DNA of 64,000 nucleotides from Acanthosepion lycidas (taxonomy: Eukaryota; Mollusca; Cephalopoda; Sepiida; Sepiidae). Shown here one piece after another: positions 61,301 to 64,000 of the stretch (position 1 is its first letter; each line of letters begins with the position of its first letter). Under the pieces are notes generated by a model. It did no database searches and was not told the DNA's origin. It saw only the letters and a list, made by a program, of their open reading frames with translations. The translations under genes and the position numbers were made by a program. Location of the stretch: NCBI GenBank assembly GCA_963932145.1, contig OZ010611.1, positions 58,041,292 through 58,105,291 on the forward strand. The letters are read 5' to 3'.

Positions 61301-61977
61301 CTGTTTGAGCCTTGTCTTTACCTTTTTCTTCTATATTTAACATTATGTAGAGGCAAGGCCCCCCTCTAAATCTGGATTGAAATTATTTTTCATTCTAATT
61401 CATAGAAATGGAGTAGCGTGCAATGGTGTCGTCTCATACAACTGTGAGTTAGTAGAAAAATTTGTTGGCACAAAATGGGTGATCAGTGACTTATTCTGTT
61501 CTGTTTTAGCCTTGTCTTTACCTTTTTCTTCTATATTTAAGATTATGTAGAGGCAAGGCCCCTCTCTAAATCTGGATTGAAATTATTTTTCATTCTAATT
61601 CATAGAAATGGAGTAGCGTGCAATGGTGTCGTCTCATACAACTGTGAGGTAGTAGAAAAATTTGTGGGCACAAAATGTTTGATCAGAGTCTTATCTCTTC
61701 TGTTTGTGCCTTGTCTTTAGCTTTTTCTTCTATATTTAACATTATGTAGAGGCAAGGCCCCCCTCTAAATCTGGATTGAAATTATTTTTCATTCTAATTC
61801 ATAGAAATGGAGTAGCGTGCAATGGTGTCGTCTCATACAACTCTGAGTTAGTAGAAAAATTTGTGGGCACAAAATGGGTGATCAGTGTCTTATTCTCTTC
61901 TGTTTGTGCCTTGTCTTTAGCTTTTTCTTCTATATTTTACATTATGTAGAGGCAAGGCCACCCTCTAAATCTGGATA
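58381..61977 (+). repeat. Eighteen monomers with 11-mer (2198 bp) and 12-mer (2398 bp) echoes
   Basis: The rare AGAAAAGAAGTAGCG variant occurs at 58611 and 60809, 2198 bp apart, with its neighbours. The GAGTCTTATCTCTTC deletion unit occurs near 59288 and 61686, 2398 bp apart, also with matching neighbours (AAGATTATG before, ATTTTACATT after). Between 59.8 and 60.5 kb, units with TTTACC, AGTATTATG and GGATGGAAATT bring back marker states typical of the left third of the window. Confidence 0.78.
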
Positions 61978-62177
61978 GAAATTATTTTTCATTCTAATTC
62001 ATAGAAATGGAGAAGCGTGCAATGGTGTCGTCTCATACAACTGTGACTTAGTAGAAAAATTTGTTGGCACAAAATGTGTGATCAGTGTCTTATTCTCTCC
62101 AGTTTGTGCCTTGTCTTTACCCTTTTCTTCTATATTTAACATTATGTAGAGGCTAGGCACCCCTCAAAATCCGGCTT
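61978..62177 (+). repeat. Boundary monomer between main and diverged families
   Basis: This unit starts as GGATAGAAATT and has GAGAAGCGTGC, GTGACTTAG, TTGTTGGCAC, CTCTCCAGTTTG and TTTACCC, and ends with GGCTAGGCACCCC. Its front is main-family and its end already carries the AAGGCAC/GGCAC state of the units to the right. Confidence 0.65.
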
Positions 62178-63560
62178 GAATTTCTTTTTCATTCTAATTC
62201 ATAGAAATGGAGTAGCATTCCGTCGTCATATACAACTGTGAACTAGTAGAAAAAATTTGTGGGCACAAAATGGGTGATCAGTGTATTATTCTCTTCTGTT
62301 TTTGCCTTCACTTTACATTTTTCTTATATATTTAACATTATGTAGAGACAAGGCACCCCTCTAAATCTGGCTTGAAATTATTTTTCATTCTAATTCATAG
62401 AAATGGAGCAGCGTGCAATGGTGTCACCTGATACAATTAGAAAAAATTTGTGGGCACAAAATGGGTGATCAGTGTTTTATTCTCTTCTGTTTGTGCCTTG
62501 TCTTTACCTTTTTCTTCTATATTTAACATTATGTAGATTCAAGGCACGCCTCTAAATCTGGCTTGAAATTATTTTTCATTCTAATTCATAGAAATGGAGT
62601 AGCATGCAATGGTGTCGTCTCATACAACTGGGAGTTAGTAGAAAAAATTTGTTGGCACAAAATTGGTGATCAGTGTCTTATTCTCTTCTGTTTGTGCCTT
62701 GTCTTTACCTTTTTCTTCTATATTTAACATTATGTAGAGGCAAGGCACCCCTCTAAATTTGGCTTGATATCATTTTTCATTCTAATTAATAGAATTGGAG
62801 TAGCGTGCAATGGTTTTGTCTCATACAAGTGTGAGTTAGTAGAAAAAATTTGTGGGCACAAAATCGGTGATCAGTGACTTATTCCCTTCTATTTGTGTCT
62901 TGTCTTTACCTGTTTCTTCTATATTTAACATTATGTAGAGGCAAGGCACACCTCTAAATCTGGATTGAAATTATTTTTCATTCCAATTCATAGAAATGGA
63001 GTAACGTGCAATGGTGTCTCATACAACTGTGAGTTAATAGAAAAATTTGTGGGCACAAAATGGGTGTTCAGTGTCTTATTCTCTTCTGTTTGTGCCTTGT
63101 TTTACCTTTTTCTTCTATATTTAACATTATGTAGAGGCAAGGCACACCTCTAAATCTGGATTGAAATTATTTTTCATTCCAATTCATAGAAATGGAGTAA
63201 CGTGCAATGGTGTCTCATACAACTGTGAGTTAATAGAAAAATTTGTGGGCACAAAATGGGTGTTCAGTGTCTTATTCTCTTCTGTTTGTGCCTTGTCTTT
63301 ACCTTTTTCTTCTATATTTAACATTATGTAGAGGCAAGGCACACCTCTAAATCTGGATTGAAATTATTTTTCATTCTAATTCGTAGAAATGGAGTAGTGT
63401 GCAATGGGGTCATCTCATACCACTGTGAGTAAGTAGAAAAAATTTGTGGGCACAAAATGGGTGATCAGTGTCTTATTCTCTTCTGTTTGTGCCTTGTCTT
63501 TACCTTTTTCTTGTATATTTAACATTATATAGAGGCTAGGCACCCCTCTAAATCTGGCTT
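62178..63560 (+). repeat. Diverged 7-monomer higher-order repeat, copy 1 (1383 bp)
   Basis: Units start at 62178, 62374, 62565, 62766, 62967, 63163 and 63360, with lengths of 196, 191, 201, 201, 196, 197 and 201 bp. Diagnostic states are CTGGCTTGAA at unit starts, AAGGCAC before the C-run, an extra A in AAAAAATTTG, and deletions such as GTGTCACCTGATACAATTAG and AGCATTCCGTCG. Units 5 and 6 (GGTGTCTCATAC, GGGTGTTCAG) are near-identical neighbours, a recent single-unit duplication. Confidence 0.88.
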
Positions 63561-64000
63561 GAATTTATTTTTCATTCTAATTCATAGAAATGGAGTAGCG
63601 TTCCGTCGTCTTATACAACTGTGAGTTAGTAGAAAAAATTTGTGGGCACAAAATTGGTGATCAGTGTATTATTCTCTTCTGGTTTTGCCTTCTCTTTACA
63701 TTTTTCTTATATATTTAACATTATGTAGAGACAAGGCACCCCTCTAAATCTGTCATGAAATTATTTTTCATTCTAATTCATAGAAATGGAGCAGCGTGCA
63801 ATGGTGTCACCTGATACAATTAGAAAAAATTTGTGGGCACAAAATGGGTGATCAGTGTTTTATTCTCTTCTGTTTGTGCCTTGTCTTTACCTTTTTCTTC
63901 TATATTTAACATTATGTAGATTCAAGGCACGCCTCTAAATCTGGCTTGAAATTATTTTTCATTCTAATTCATAGAAATGGAGTAGCATGCAATGGTGTCG
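63561..64000 (+). repeat. Diverged 7-mer, partial second copy (runs off the window)
   Basis: Units at 63561, 63757 and 63948 repeat those at 62178, 62374 and 62565 with exactly 1383-bp offsets, including the 196- and 191-bp lengths. Differences include AGCGTTCCGTCG versus AGCATTCCGTCG and CTGTCATGAA versus CTGGCTTGAA. The copy is cut by the window edge. Confidence 0.87.

Larger units (their letters stand above)
1..64000 (+). repeat. Satellite DNA array, ~200-bp monomer, spans entire window
   Basis: The start motif GAAATTATTT recurs about every 200 bp from base 1 (1, 201, 401 and so on) to 63948, always in the same orientation, giving about 320 monomers. Most units are 199-201 bp; a recurrent type is 198-199 bp and the right-hand 2 kb has units of 191-201 bp. 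No interruption by a transposon, inversion, microsatellite or unique sequence was seen. Such an array is typical of eukaryotic centromeric or heterochromatic satellite DNA; that role is inferred from architecture only. I do not recognise the family or the organism. Confidence 0.97.

Noticed and set aside
1297..63153. Dozens of recurrent short open frames (about 60-123 codons) on both strands, with similar peptides
   Set aside because: They recur because the DNA recurs. The monomer is not a multiple of three, frames end at fixed stop positions within about one unit, both strands give frames equally, and different monomer variants break them at will. No start context, domain or codon-level constraint was seen.
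1..64000. CRISPR array
   Set aside because: There are no short direct repeats separated by unrelated spacers; the full ~200-bp unit is repeated.
1..64000. Tandem 5S rDNA, snRNA or tRNA gene cluster
   Set aside because: The unit contains no recognisable 5S rRNA sequence, no A/B-box pair with a cloverleaf and no snRNA motif. RNA polymerase III-like T-runs occur but without a gene.
1..64000. Transposon or retroelement origin of the monomer
   Set aside because: No terminal repeats, target-site duplications, reverse transcriptase or transposase fragments were seen. The unit may derive from an element, but nothing in the sequence shows it.

Overview
The whole 64 kb is one uninterrupted tandem satellite array. 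About 320 head-to-tail monomers of about 200 bp lie in a single orientation. I found no gene, RNA gene, transposon, inversion or unique-sequence gap. A monomer starts exactly at base 1 and the last one runs off the right edge, so both array ends lie outside the window. This is the architecture of a eukaryotic centromeric, pericentromeric or heterochromatic satellite block. I do not recognise the monomer and cannot name the clade.

The reference monomer (for example 24584-24783) is exactly 200 bp and 36.5 % G+C by hand count. It begins GAAATTATTT and carries a 14-bp dyad (TTTGTGGGCACAAA) at monomer positions 83-96, TGATCA at 102-107, a pyrimidine-rich tract at about 111-160 and a C-run near 190. 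Diagnostic variants at a few sites let individual monomers be tracked, and these show layered higher-order repeats (HORs).

Layout. (1) 1-7593: a 16-monomer period of 3197 bp with a nested 7-mer duplication of 1398 bp. (2) 6996-14791: a 13-mer HOR of 2599 bp, two near-identical copies plus a rearranged third. (3) 14792-16787: a 7-mer of 1397 bp. (4) 16788-23983: two copies of an 18-mer HOR of 3598 bp, each built of two 9-mer halves of about 1799 bp. (5) 23984-28781: a mixed zone with fragments of earlier HORs. (6) 28782-61977: a different set of monomer subfamilies arranged as a mosaic with a loose 10.0-11.2 kb super-period, inside which 6-, 8-, 7-, 5-, 10-, 11- and 12-mers are locally amplified. 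(7) 61978-64000: a more diverged family with 191-201 bp monomers in a 7-mer of 1383 bp, perhaps approaching an older edge of the array.

Short open frames occur in nearly every monomer on both strands. They are by-products of the repeat: 200 is not a multiple of 3, the same peptides recur with each HOR copy, and they stop within one monomer unless an indel shifts the frame. None is called as a gene. What is informative here is the evolutionary record: hybrid monomers at unequal-exchange junctions, a tandem identity of about 1.36 kb, and a switch of subfamilies near 27-29 kb.
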